Assembly: GCA_946616835.1 (NCBI GenBank)
Contig: CAMOJK010000010.1
Coordinates: 1-44,810, forward strand
Origin: an uncultured Lachnospiraceae bacterium
GTDB lineage: Bacteria > Bacillota > Clostridia > Lachnospirales > Lachnospiraceae
Direction: 5' to 3'
Length of the DNA: 44,810 nucleotides
Positions within the stretch are counted from its first letter, which is position 1; each line of letters begins with the position of its first letter. The notes beneath the pieces are model-generated. The model did no database searches. It saw only the letters and a list, made by a program, of their open reading frames with translations, and was not told where the DNA came from. A program made the position numbers and the translations under genes. This document shows, one piece after another, positions 28,186 to 36,807 of the stretch.

Positions 28186-29169
28186 ATGAGAATCTATACC
28201 AAATGCTCCAACTACGCATCAGATACCTGCCCCTGTGTTCTGGCAGAGAGCGGTCACTGTATTGTATGCTCCATGTGCAGAGGGGAAGATTTTTGCGACT
28301 GTTCCGATACTTCAGGATTTTGTGTGATGCAGGAACTGTATAATAATGGCGGCAAGGCAAGAGACCAGCATCACATGATGAAATGCACAGTGACATATGA
28401 GACAGTATTTGATGACACCATCAAGCTTATCAGACTGAATATCCCTGATGGAGAGATCCGCAGTTTCACTCAGCTTGGATCCTTTGTGTTTATCAGAGTG
28501 CTTGAGAATACATTCTACGATGTTCCCATTTCAGTCTTGTATGAAGAGATCGACCTCGATTCCATAGAATTAATGATACAGCTTCAGGGAATCAAAACCA
28601 AATGCTTTAAAAACCTGAAAAAGGGTGATACCGTTTTTCTCCGCGGACCGTATCTCAACGGCATTCAGGGACTGAAGGCTTTATCATCACTTCATAATAG
28701 CAAATCCCTTGTCATATGCCGCGGGATCGGACTATTTCCTTCTCTCTATCCAATTTCGCAGATGATAAAGAATAATAATGATGTAAAAATCTATCTGGAT
28801 CAGGGAACATTCAGCAAAACACTGCTTCGGGCAGCGAAAGACCTGTATGAATTGGACATTGAAGAAATATCAATTATGGATCCGGGCGGCAGGATTTCAT
28901 CACAAATGTATGCGATCATCGATGATGCAATAAAGCAGGATGTGAAGCTGATCCATTTCGGAACTTCGGATCATGTGATGAAACAGCTGATTGACCATGT
29001 CGAAGAAAAATCAGGCAGGAATGTGGCGCTTTCCTGCATCAATAATTCCCACATGTGCTGTGGTGAAGGGATATGCGGCGCATGTACCAGAAATATCAAC
29101 TCACAAAAGATCGTACATTTATGTAAAGAGCAAATGGATGTGTATGAATACGGAAAAATCCTTATTTAA
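28186..29169 (+). CDS. PyrK-like iron-sulfur flavoprotein reductase with Cys-rich N-terminus
   Basis: Electron-transfer subunit of the ferredoxin-reductase fold. The FAD-domain strand VPISVLYEE, the NAD-type loop CRGIGLFPSLYPI and the C-terminal [2Fe-2S] pattern CGEGICGAC...HLCKEQ match PyrK/SudB proteins. Unusually, the first 46 residues carry nine cysteines (7, 15, 17, 25, 28, 31, 37, 39, 46) that could hold one or two further metal clusters. AAAGGAG precedes the ATG. It lies 74 bases after the MATE fusion and 23 bases before the FAD oxidoreductase, its likely redox partner. The electron acceptor is unknown; there is no pyrD nearby. Confidence 0.82.
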   Translation: MRIYTKCSNYASDTCPCVLAESGHCIVCSMCRGEDFCDCSDTSGFCVMQELYNNGGKARDQHHMMKCTVTYETVFDDTIKLIRLNIPDGEIRSFTQLGSFVFIRVLENTFYDVPISVLYEEIDLDSIELMIQLQGIKTKCFKNLKKGDTVFLRGPYLNGIQGLKALSSLHNSKSLVICRGIGLFPSLYPISQMIKNNNDVKIYLDQGTFSKTLLRAAKDLYELDIEEISIMDPGGRISSQMYAIIDDAIKQDVKLIHFGTSDHVMKQLIDHVEEKSGRNVALSCINNSHMCCGEGICGACTRNINSQKIVHLCKEQMDVYEYGKILI

Positions 29170-29192
29170 AATGGAAAGGAGCCGGGAATAAA

Positions 29193-30515
29193 ATGAGCAG
29201 AATAATTGTTACAGGCGGTGGATGGTCAGGTGTTTCCGCAGCACTTAGTGCCAGAAAAGCCGGAGCGGAAGTAGTCCTTTTGGAAAAGACCGATCTTGTT
29301 CTGGGTGCCGGAAATGTTGGAGGCATATTTAGAAACAACGGCCGTTTTACTGCTGCCGAAGAGATGAAATTTCTTGGAGCCGGAGAACTGTTTGACATCA
29401 TGGATAAATGTGCCGTTCATGTAAATGTCAGCTTCCCGGGACATGAACATGCCTCTCTTTACGATGTAAATAAAGTAGAACCCTGCGCAAAAGAACTGCT
29501 GGGAGAATTCGGTATTGAACTCATGACCGAATCCCATGTCATGGATATAGTTAAGGTAAATGATAATGTGGAAGCGGTCGTCCTTGATGATGGCACAAAA
29601 ATTGAAGGTGACGTATTTATTGACACCACAGGGTCTTCCGGACCGATGGGAAACTGTCTGAAATACGGTCATGGATGTTCCATGTGCATCCAAAGATGTC
29701 CTACATTTGGTCCGAGAGTGAGCCTCACGGCCAAATACGGAATAAAAGATCTGAGAGGACGGCGCTCAGACGGAACACCGGGAGTTTTTTCGGGTGCATG
29801 CAAGATTGAAAAAAAGACGCTTCGAGAAGATATCCGGGATGAACTAAATGAGAAGGGGGTTGTCATACTTCCTGTTCCCAAAGAAGATGTCAATTACGAT
29901 AAGCTGGGGCAGAAAGCCTGCAGACAGTATGCGCTCAAAGAATACAGCGAAAATGTTATCATTCTGGATACCGGGGCAGCTAAGTTAATGACAAGCTATT
30001 ATCCACTGGATAAACTAAGAAAAATCCCGGGACTTGAGCAGGCGGAATATATCGATCCCTACAGCGCCGGAAGGGGTAATTCCATCAGATATCTGGCTGT
30101 AGCCCCGTGCGAAGATACCATGCATGTTATTGGTGCGACAAATCTTTTCTGTGGCGGTGAGAAGGGAGCTCCACTTATCGGGCATACCGAAGCTGTAGTG
30201 ACAGGAGCTCTGGCAGGATACAACACCGTAAAGTACGCAGAAAAAGAAGAGCTGCTCATCCTTCCGGATACACTGGCAGTCGGAAATATCATAAGCTACT
30301 CCCATAAGCAGTTTGTACGGGAGCAGATCTATAATGAAAGATATACTTTCGCAGGGGGTGTTTTCTTCAAGCGAATGAAAGAACTTGGATTATATTCAAC
30401 AGATACAGATGATATCGAAAACAGGGTCACCGCCGCGGGACTTAAAGGGATATTTGATATTTCTCCAAAAACGCCCGTCCCTCCTCATAGCCGCGTTTCA
30501 GGCGGTCAGCTATGA
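29193..30515 (+). CDS. FAD-dependent oxidoreductase with CxxCxxxC motif
   Basis: The N-terminal dinucleotide motif GGGWSGVSAAL and the LLEKTD acidic end of strand 2 bind FAD. A segment GDVFIDTTGS (about residue 140) is the usual second FAD contact. It is followed by CSMCIQRC, four cysteines that could form an iron-sulfur or disulfide centre. The C-terminal part NLFCGGEKGAPLIGHTEA resembles the FAD-dependent oxidoreductase superfamily including MnmG-like ends. GGAGCC lies upstream of the ATG. Its last 74 bases overlap the convergent patatin gene. Together with the PyrK-like protein it probably forms a NAD(P)H-linked redox pair acting on an unknown substrate. Confidence 0.82.
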   Translation: MSRIIVTGGGWSGVSAALSARKAGAEVVLLEKTDLVLGAGNVGGIFRNNGRFTAAEEMKFLGAGELFDIMDKCAVHVNVSFPGHEHASLYDVNKVEPCAKELLGEFGIELMTESHVMDIVKVNDNVEAVVLDDGTKIEGDVFIDTTGSSGPMGNCLKYGHGCSMCIQRCPTFGPRVSLTAKYGIKDLRGRRSDGTPGVFSGACKIEKKTLREDIRDELNEKGVVILPVPKEDVNYDKLGQKACRQYALKEYSENVIILDTGAAKLMTSYYPLDKLRKIPGLEQAEYIDPYSAGRGNSIRYLAVAPCEDTMHVIGATNLFCGGEKGAPLIGHTEAVVTGALAGYNTVKYAEKEELLILPDTLAVGNIISYSHKQFVREQIYNERYTFAGGVFFKRMKELGLYSTDTDDIENRVTAAGLKGIFDISPKTPVPPHSRVSGGQL

Positions 30516-31239
30516 TGTCGTCCGATACGGCAAGTATAAATCCAAGAGTTTCTTTTGGATATAAATGATACAACACAGCATCACTTTCCGGAATCTTCAC
30601 ACCGTCATACTCTGCCTGTCGGTGTGAAGATTCTTCGACGGTATTCAGATGCAATACCAGCACTTTATCACAGCCTCGTTCTATAAGAGGTTTATATGGT
30701 GTTTTGTCGGAGAAATCTCCGTCTATGCAGATTTGACTGCCAACAAGCCTGCGGGGATATACATAGGGAATAGCGGTAGATGCCAGAGCAACCTTTTTCA
30801 TTGACTTAAATTTTCTTCTGTTTAAAAGAATGTATTCAGGCTTTCCACCTAAACGCTTTATCACATCTACCGTATCCAGAGTTTCACCTTTCTTTCCCAG
30901 TGAAGACACACAGGCATATATGGGAATGCCCTTCCTTGTATTTTCCCAGTTATACTCCAGTCGATCAATAAACGCTCCATACCCTTCCTGAGAAAAAACA
31001 CCCATACCCGTCATACCCTCACGTACCCGGAAAAGGTCGGCAGTTTTAAGATTCGTCCATATATCAAGTGCCAGCTCCAGATCACCGTTAGCATACAGTA
31101 GTGCATTGAGAGTACCGACAGACGAACCGCTCACTGCCGTTACCTTTTTATCAAGACCATATTCCTTCAGTGCTTTCCAAAAACCCAGCTGATAGACACC
31201 ACAGGTCCCGCCACCGCTGAAAACAATTCCCAATGACAT
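30442..31239 (-). CDS. Patatin-like phospholipase
   Basis: Lipid acyl hydrolase. The oxyanion loop SGGGTCGVYQLG (Cys replacing the common Arg), the nucleophile elbow GSSVG in VSGSSVGTLNALLYANGD, and the catalytic aspartate in CIDGDFSDKTP give the Ser-Asp dyad. The length of 265 is normal for RssA/YlbK-type bacterial members. No signal peptide is seen, so it acts in the cytosol or on the inner membrane face. Its ATG follows the stop of the upstream small gene with no gap. The 3' end overlaps the convergent FAD gene by 74 bases. Confidence 0.88.
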   Translation of the reverse strand: MSLGIVFSGGGTCGVYQLGFWKALKEYGLDKKVTAVSGSSVGTLNALLYANGDLELALDIWTNLKTADLFRVREGMTGMGVFSQEGYGAFIDRLEYNWENTRKGIPIYACVSSLGKKGETLDTVDVIKRLGGKPEYILLNRRKFKSMKKVALASTAIPYVYPRRLVGSQICIDGDFSDKTPYKPLIERGCDKVLVLHLNTVEESSHRQAEYDGVKIPESDAVLYHLYPKETLGFILAVSDDIIADRLKRGYEEGRAFLEKYQISL

Positions 31240-31488
31240 TTACTTCTTCCCCCAAAGCGCATTAAGCGGATTGATAGCCGCTGCCCTTTTCTTAAGATCC
31301 GGCAGATTTTCCCTCAGGTAATCCGCAAGCCGGGCTGTCTCTTCATCCGTAAAACCTTTAACCTTTGTAAATTTACAGTCAGGGATATAACCTTCAGCAT
31401 AGTCCTCCCCCCGTGAAAACCTTACATGTGAAACCTTTTTACCGTCTGTTTCCACCATGCCGGTGATATCAAGCTTGATTTCATCCAT
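31240..31488 (-). CDS. Small unrecognised protein coupled to the patatin gene
   Basis: 82 residues, mixed alpha/beta, no cysteine pair or membrane helix; an early beta hairpin (KVSHVRFSRGEDYAEGYIPD) and a C-terminal helix (DEETARLADYLREN). AAGGGG precedes the ATG. Its stop abuts the patatin start, so the two are cotranslated and the product may modulate or localise the lipase. Function unknown. Confidence 0.7.
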   Translation of the reverse strand: MDEIKLDITGMVETDGKKVSHVRFSRGEDYAEGYIPDCKFTKVKGFTDEETARLADYLRENLPDLKKRAAAINPLNALWGKK

Positions 31489-31668
31489 AAAGAATTACCC
31501 CTTTATCAGATGTTTGACTGATTTGCAAAAAAAACTTTCACCATAGACTGTAGAGTACGATACCGATCATCACAAGGTATGCAATATCCTGTCAGCCCAT
31601 TCAACATAATTATATACGGCATCCCCTCATAACGGAATATTAAAAAACATACAAGTAAAACAGCCACC

Positions 31669-31698
31669 GGATGTAAAACCGATGGCTGTAATCATGTC
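31669..31698 (-). terminator. Intrinsic terminator of pgi
   Basis: On the minus strand ACAGCCATCGG and CCGGTGGCTGT pair over 11 bases with one mismatch around an eight-base loop, then TTTTACTTG. It lies 65 bases past the pgi stop. Confidence 0.75.
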
Positions 31699-31764
31699 TC
31701 ATGGCATTAACTTTTCAGAACACGTAAGTTCTTCCAGTTACTTATAAAATCTCATTTATATCTG

Positions 31765-33345
31765 TCAGATTTCGAACAGATCACTGAACTCCTTAAGAGC
31801 TCCATCTGTCTCATGAGCAAGTACCTTCTTTGCAAGCACTTTACCAAGCTGAACACCTTCCTGATCGAAGCTGTTTACATTCCAGAGGAAGCCCTGGAAC
31901 ATGATCTTGTTCTCAAAGTGTGAAAGCAGTGCGCCCATTGACTCCGGTGTAAGCTGCTTGCCTATGATAATGCTGGAAGGACGGTTTCCTGCAAACTTCT
32001 TGTTGTTGTTGTCATCATCCTTGCCGCATGCAAAAGCAATTATCTGAGCAACCACATTTGCACAGAGCTTCTTCTGGCTGGTGCTGCCCTGGATGTCTAC
32101 ATCCACACCAAGCTGGCTGTCCTTGAAACCGATGAACTGCAGAGGGATGATATCTGTTCCCTGGTGAAGCAGCTGATAGAATGAATGCTGTCCGTTTGTT
32201 CCCGGCTCACCGAAAAGTACAGGACCTGTAGGATAATTTACAAACTCACCGAAGCGGTTAACGCTCTTACCGTTGGACTCCATGTCTGCCTGCTGAAGAT
32301 GAGCAGGGAAACGGCTGAGTGCCTGTGAATAAGGAAGAAGAGCTGTTGAAGGGAAACCGAGCACGTTTCTTTCATATACACCGATTAGTGCATCAAGCAT
32401 TGCAGGATTTTCTCTTACATTCTTGTTAGTTGCAAGCTTATCTTCCTCAGCAGCACCGTTTAAGAAGCTTGCAAACACCTCAGGTGTGAATGCAAGTGAA
32501 AGCACTGCACCGCCTACTGCAGAGGTAGAAGAAAATCTTCCGCCGATGAAATCATCCATGAAGAACGCCTGCAGATAATCGCTGTTTCCTGCGAGAGGTG
32601 AAGTCTCACTTGTAACTGCTACCATATGCTTGGAAGCATCAAGACCTGCCTTCTTAAGGGCATCCTTTACAAAAGACTCGTTTGTAAGTGTCTCAAGTGT
32701 TGTACCGGACTTTGATACAAGTACAAAAAGTGAATGAGCAACATCTATTCCCTGAAGAACGCCTGCAGCATCATCAGGATCTACGTTGCTGATGAACTTT
32801 GCTTCCATATTGAAATTGCCGGTCTGTCTTGCCCAGTTCTCAAGTGCGATATAGATAGCACGGGGACCAAGGTCTGAACCGCCGATACCAATCTGAACAA
32901 CTGTTGTGAATTTCTCACCGGCACCGTTTACGATCTTGCCTGCATGTACATCATTGGCAAAGTCAGCTATCTTCTTCTGCTGTGCCACATAAAATTCTCT
33001 CTTGTTTACGCCATCCTTTACCACATCATTGCCAAGCTGTGAACGGGTAAGCTGGTGAAGCACCAGTCTCTTCTCACCTGTGTTGATCACTTCACCGTTG
33101 TAAAGAGCCTCAAACTTTTCAGCTAGCTGAGCTTCCTCAGCAAGCTTTGCAAGTCCATCGATTATATCGTCATTTACAGCCTTTGCAGCATAGTTATAGT
33201 TAAGACCTGCTGCCATGGGCATTGTGTATTTCTTCACACGGTCAGCTCCACTGTCACCGCTCATTACATCCTTTAAAACTACTTTTTCCTTCTTTCCTAA
33301 CTCCTGAAATGATTCAAGAGTGTCAAGGTTTTTCCATTCTACCAT
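31765..33345 (-). CDS. pgi: Glucose-6-phosphate isomerase
   Basis: Interconverts glucose-6-phosphate and fructose-6-phosphate in glycolysis. GIGGSDLGPRAIYIALE near residue 157 and VSKSGTTLETLTNES near 211 form the phosphate site. GRFSSTSAVGG and GTNGQHSFYQLLHQGT carry conserved active-site residues (the catalytic glutamate precedes PGTNGQHS, and the histidine lies in LLHQGTD). The 526-residue length is between the long E. coli form and the short Bacillus form. GGGAGG precedes the ATG. A clear promoter lies at 33401-33429 and a terminator at 31669-31698, so it is a single-gene unit. Confidence 0.96.
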   Translation of the reverse strand: MVEWKNLDTLESFQELGKKEKVVLKDVMSGDSGADRVKKYTMPMAAGLNYNYAAKAVNDDIIDGLAKLAEEAQLAEKFEALYNGEVINTGEKRLVLHQLTRSQLGNDVVKDGVNKREFYVAQQKKIADFANDVHAGKIVNGAGEKFTTVVQIGIGGSDLGPRAIYIALENWARQTGNFNMEAKFISNVDPDDAAGVLQGIDVAHSLFVLVSKSGTTLETLTNESFVKDALKKAGLDASKHMVAVTSETSPLAGNSDYLQAFFMDDFIGGRFSSTSAVGGAVLSLAFTPEVFASFLNGAAEEDKLATNKNVRENPAMLDALIGVYERNVLGFPSTALLPYSQALSRFPAHLQQADMESNGKSVNRFGEFVNYPTGPVLFGEPGTNGQHSFYQLLHQGTDIIPLQFIGFKDSQLGVDVDIQGSTSQKKLCANVVAQIIAFACGKDDDNNNKKFAGNRPSSIIIGKQLTPESMGALLSHFENKIMFQGFLWNVNSFDQEGVQLGKVLAKKVLAHETDGALKEFSDLFEI

Positions 33346-33400
33346 TTTCTTATCCTCCCAAAAACTGATCCCGCATATACGGGCCTATTTTGCCAACAAA

Positions 33401-33429
33401 ATTATACTTTATAGGCCAAACATTCACAA
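33401..33429 (-). promoter_or_regulatory. Promoter of pgi
   Basis: Minus-strand TTGTGA (33424-33429) and TATAAT (33401-33406), spacing 17, about 55 bases before the ATG. Confidence 0.65.
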
Positions 33430-33461
33430 GTAGCAATTGCTGACCTGATGTGTTGTAATCA

Positions 33462-33539
33462 GTCGTCAACGGATCCCATCAACGACTTCTTCCGCCTTGC
33501 ATATCGACATTTATACAGCGCCATCATTGACGACATTTA
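33462..33539. repeat. Repeat cluster between pgi and the ROK kinase
   Basis: GTCGTCAA (33462-33469) is inverted as TTGACGAC (33527-33534), and CGACATTTA occurs twice in the same direction (33505-33513 and 33531-33539). The arrangement could bind a regulator of these sugar genes; unproven. Confidence 0.4.
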
Positions 33540-33689
33540 ATGGCTGTAGTAATAGTATCCTGCGCAATTCATTATGAAAAAAACACTCAGTTGTGTTATA
33601 TTGTGAATGGCATAAATTTGTTCTATTTTTTACCTGTGAGCAGCAGTTAAATCTGCTACAGTATATATTTCAGACAGGAGGCAGGCATT

Positions 33690-34595
33690 ATGCAGTACGG
33701 CGCATTGGAGGCAGGTGGAACCAAGATGGTCTGTGCCATCGGGGATGAAAACGGAAATATCCTTGAACGGTGCTCCATCCCAACACTTATGCCGGAGGAA
33801 ACAATATCTTCCATAATAGGATTCTTCAGAGGAAAAAAGATATCAGCATTAGGGATTGCCAGTTTCGGGCCGCTGTGTCTTGATAGATCCAAACCAAAGT
33901 ACGGATACATTACCACCACTCCAAAGCCCGGCTGGATGAATTGTGACCTGGCCGGAACACTTGGCAGGGCCCTGAATGTGCCCGTAGGTTTTGATACAGA
34001 TGTAAACGGTTCACTGCTGGGCGAGGTTACATATGGCATTTCAAAAGGCCTTAGCGATGTGGTCTATATCACCATTGGCACAGGAATCGGCGGAGGCGTA
34101 CTTTCAAATGGCAAGCTTCTCCACGGAATGCTCCACCCTGAGCTGGGACATATGCTGCTTAGGGCACATCCGGATGACAGCTTTGCCGGCAGATGCCCCT
34201 TTCACCACAACTGTTTTGAGGGAATGGCATCCGGTCCTGCCATTAAAGACAGATGGGGAGCCGAGGGAAAAGAACTTTCGGACCGGGAAGATGTATGGAG
34301 ACTTGAAGCATACTATATAGGACAAGCGATAGTAAACATCATTCTCACACTTTCCCCGCAAAGGATAATCCTGGGAGGCGGTGTAATGCACCAGCTGCAG
34401 CTGATGGATATGATACGGAATGAAGTGAAAACGCAGCTGGGCGGCTACCTGGAAACCGACGAGCTGAATGACCTTTCAACGTACATCGTTACGGCCAGCC
34501 TCAATGATGACCAGGGCATAATGGGCTGCATAAAGCTGGCACTGATGGCAGCGGAGGAGAATGATCAGATTATCGGAGTGAAAATATGTATCTAA
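33690..34595 (+). CDS. ROK-family fructokinase
   Basis: Phosphorylates a hexose, probably fructose, with ATP. The N-terminal phosphate loop GALEAGGTKMVCAIGD and the second GTGIGGGVL motif near residue 130 are typical. The zinc-binding stretch HPELGHMLLRAHPDDSFAGRC followed by HHNC matches fructokinases of the YdhR/GmuE group. The catalytic aspartate lies in FDTDVNG. The length of 301 is normal. The preceding GGAGG lies close to the ATG. Its last ten bases overlap the GNAT gene. Confidence 0.9.
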   Translation: MQYGALEAGGTKMVCAIGDENGNILERCSIPTLMPEETISSIIGFFRGKKISALGIASFGPLCLDRSKPKYGYITTTPKPGWMNCDLAGTLGRALNVPVGFDTDVNGSLLGEVTYGISKGLSDVVYITIGTGIGGGVLSNGKLLHGMLHPELGHMLLRAHPDDSFAGRCPFHHNCFEGMASGPAIKDRWGAEGKELSDREDVWRLEAYYIGQAIVNIILTLSPQRIILGGGVMHQLQLMDMIRNEVKTQLGGYLETDELNDLSTYIVTASLNDDQGIMGCIKLALMAAEENDQIIGVKICI

Positions 34596-35026
34596 GGAAA
34601 GCTACAATTGATGATGCCATGGATATCCTTGCATGGCGGAATGATCCGCAGACCAGAGCCGCATCCTTTAATAAGGAAGAGATTGACACAGACTCGCATC
34701 TGAAATGGTTTGAAGGGAAACTTGCCGACGAAAACTGTGAGCTCTTTATCCTTACTGACGGTGAAAAAAAACTGGGACACATCCGGGTAGATATAAATGA
34801 TAATACCGGCACCATAAGCTACATGATAAACCCCACTCACAGGGGCAAAGGCTATGGTACTGAGATGATCAGGCTTTTAGATGCATCCGTCGATAAACGG
34901 GTATCGGTTCTTTCTGCACTTGTTGAAAAAGATAACGCCGCATCACAGAAATGCTTCGAACGGAACGGATATGAACGACGCGAGGAAGGGGATACGATAA
35001 GGTACAGCAAACTGAAGGCTGATTGA
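34586..35026 (+). CDS. GNAT-family N-acetyltransferase
   Basis: Acetyl-CoA-dependent acyltransferase of 146 residues. The start RKATIDDAMDILAWRNDP resembles RimJ/PseH-type enzymes, and the acetyl-CoA loop is PTHRGKGYGTEMI (about residue 85), followed by EKDNAASQKCFERNGY. It overlaps the ROK kinase by ten bases, and its ribosome binding site (GGAG) lies within the kinase gene, so translation is coupled. The WRNDP-type start recalls acetyltransferases acting on amino-sugars, but the substrate is not known. Confidence 0.85.
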   Translation: MYLRKATIDDAMDILAWRNDPQTRAASFNKEEIDTDSHLKWFEGKLADENCELFILTDGEKKLGHIRVDINDNTGTISYMINPTHRGKGYGTEMIRLLDASVDKRVSVLSALVEKDNAASQKCFERNGYERREEGDTIRYSKLKAD

Positions 35027-35080
35027 CAAGTGCAGTGTGAATATCACAATTGATTCGGAATCTAATTGCTACTCCTTATA

Positions 35081-35953
35081 TCAGCCTATTTTCTGTGCAA
35101 GCTCAATCGTTTCATAGGTGTACTTTTTTTCCATCTCATACATGGACACCCCATTTCGAAGATCTTGAATCGCATTAGCTAAAGCATCTCTGCCTTCTTT
35201 TATACCCTCTTTTATTCCTTCTTCTCTGCCCTCTTCCTTAAACATCTGCATAGTTTCGGCTTCGTTGTATTCTGTCAGGCACATATTTTTCACCTCCGCA
35301 CGGTTCTTTATCAGAAAACTTCTTATCTGAAAGTCCTTTGGAATCTCGTCAATTGTTTTATCTATTGCTTCCTCCAATGTCATATCCTTGGCTTTGTGTT
35401 GTCTAACAGTTTCTACAAACCACGAATACTCATTAAGTATTTCACACGAGCCAAGCAGTTTATCATTCTTACCCGGATTGATGTTGATCAGCCTCACACT
35501 TACCTGCACATCTGATTCATCTGCCCTCTCTGGAAATGAGTCACTAAGTTTCAGTATCCTGTCCCCAATATCTTTGGGGCCATTATAGAATGTTACAAGC
35601 TTTGGTACCGGCAGTTGAAGCTGTTTGCCACTGTAAATATTCTTGCCTGTACCCTTAACATATCTATCATACTGCCTGCCCAGGTACATTAGCTGCCGCA
35701 AGGGCATATTCGGATTATATGTACTCTGCTGCTCATAAAGGCTCAGCATATTTGATACAATACAGGATACATCATTCTTCATTCCCATGTACACCGTATC
35801 TGACATAGTTGTAATTTCGATATCACTTTCGTCAGTATACTCCGTACCATTAATAGCATTGTACAGCGACAGCGTCCACTTTTTATTTTCCTCCCTTCCG
35901 AAAATAAAAGTAAACAATCTGTCCTTATGATTCTCATTAACTTTTTCGCGCAT
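35081..35953 (-). CDS. Rpn/PD-(D/E)XK-family putative nuclease
   Basis: Member of the Rpn/PDDEXK_2 group often labelled transposase-associated. The N-terminal KDRLFTFIFGREENKKWTLS and VYMGMKNDVSCIV (acidic residue and lysine/glutamine equivalents of the nuclease core), then LYEQQSTYNPNMPLR carrying the E-x-Q of the motif. A C-terminal charged repeat EEGREEGIKEGIKEG is characteristic of the family. The length of 290 is complete. AGGAGA precedes the ATG. No inverted repeats flank it, so it is not a standing insertion sequence. Confidence 0.82.
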   Translation of the reverse strand: MREKVNENHKDRLFTFIFGREENKKWTLSLYNAINGTEYTDESDIEITTMSDTVYMGMKNDVSCIVSNMLSLYEQQSTYNPNMPLRQLMYLGRQYDRYVKGTGKNIYSGKQLQLPVPKLVTFYNGPKDIGDRILKLSDSFPERADESDVQVSVRLININPGKNDKLLGSCEILNEYSWFVETVRQHKAKDMTLEEAIDKTIDEIPKDFQIRSFLIKNRAEVKNMCLTEYNEAETMQMFKEEGREEGIKEGIKEGRDALANAIQDLRNGVSMYEMEKKYTYETIELAQKIG

Positions 35954-36118
35954 GCAATTCTCCTTTCATTATAGCTTTTATAAATCTTCTGTTTCAACTG
36001 TAATTTCTTGGAAAAATGCGGCGAACTGCCTCAGAAATTTCCAGAAATGATATCCCAAATATAGCATTCTTTATCATTTCTGTAAAGCACGGATTGTAGA
36101 AAGCCGTCTGTGACGCTG

Positions 36119-36715
36119 CTATCTCCGCAGCGCTAACAGCCAGGCTGCGATATGTACTGCCTGCTGGAACTTTTCTTCAGCGATAAGAGTTTCTATTTCC
36201 TGTGCGGAAAGCTTTATCACATTCAGGAACTCCGTATCATCCAGATCCTGGCCGGAAACCTTACGGCAGTTTCTTGCCACGAATAGATGTGCATAATTAT
36301 CCGCTATGGTCGCATTGGAAGGAACCTTAAGCAAGTGCCGCCATTCATCTGATTCGTAGCCGGTCTCTTCACGCAGCTCCCTTTTGGCGGCAGCCAGCGA
36401 TTCCTCGGCTGAAATATCTCCCGATCTCCCATACTCTTTTCCGTCCGTGCGTTCTATTCCCCCTGCCGGGAACTCCGTGGTCACTTTCTCTATTCCCTGT
36501 CGATACTGACGCACACACAGATAATTACCTTCCGTATCTGAAGCCACTATCACCACATAATCCTTTCTGCTATAGCTGTAATAAGGCTCAAATACACTTC
36601 CATCCGGAAATCTGTATGCAGATCTGCGGAAATCTATCCACTCGTCCTGTATAATATGCTCCGTGCTTATTTCCTCCCATGCAAGGGGATCTTTATTCTT
36701 TTTATTCTCTCCCAA
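36119..36715 (-). CDS. Nudix hydrolase, probably ADP-ribose pyrophosphatase type
   Basis: Cleaves nucleoside diphosphates linked to another group. The Nudix box is seen as GGIERTDG followed, after a 15-residue insertion, by ESLAAAKRELREETGYE (REUxEExGU core). The N-terminal strands WIDFRRSAYRFPDGS and YVVIVASDTEGNYLCVRQYR match ADP-ribose pyrophosphatases. The start is a TTG at 36715 with GGAGGT a few bases upstream. A possible promoter lies at 36764-36791. The insertion inside the box is unusual, and the enzyme's substrate is not certain. Confidence 0.88.
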   Translation of the reverse strand: MGENKKNKDPLAWEEISTEHIIQDEWIDFRRSAYRFPDGSVFEPYYSYSRKDYVVIVASDTEGNYLCVRQYRQGIEKVTTEFPAGGIERTDGKEYGRSGDISAEESLAAAKRELREETGYESDEWRHLLKVPSNATIADNYAHLFVARNCRKVSGQDLDDTEFLNVIKLSAQEIETLIAEEKFQQAVHIAAWLLALRR

Positions 36716-36763
36716 AACTAACCTCCGAACCGGCTGCCGCCATCTTCATTGCATTCTTACAAC

Positions 36764-36791
36764 CTTATATATTTTATCATATAAAATTCAA
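36764..36791 (-). promoter_or_regulatory. Possible promoter of the Nudix gene
   Basis: Minus-strand TTGAAT (36786-36791) and TATAAG (36764-36769), spacing 16, within AT-rich sequence after the Dus stop. Confidence 0.35.
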
Positions 36792-36807
36792 GTCAGCCGT
36801 TATCCTG

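Larger units (their letters stand above)
33346..33689. promoter_or_regulatory. 344-base divergent intergenic region, pgi and ROK kinase
   Basis: Holds the pgi promoter (33401-33429), a repeat cluster (33462-33539) and AT-rich sequence before the kinase gene. I see no small ORF with a ribosome binding site and no RNA gene. A kinase promoter is not certain; TTGACG at 33527 followed 17 bases later by TAATAG is one weak option. Confidence 0.5.

Noticed and set aside
35210-35260. Short tandem repeat suggestive of a repeat array
   Set aside because: It encodes the EEGREEGIKEG tail normal for Rpn-family proteins, not a CRISPR or VNTR locus.
35081-35953. Insertion sequence
   Set aside because: The Rpn-like gene has no terminal inverted repeats or target duplication that I can see.
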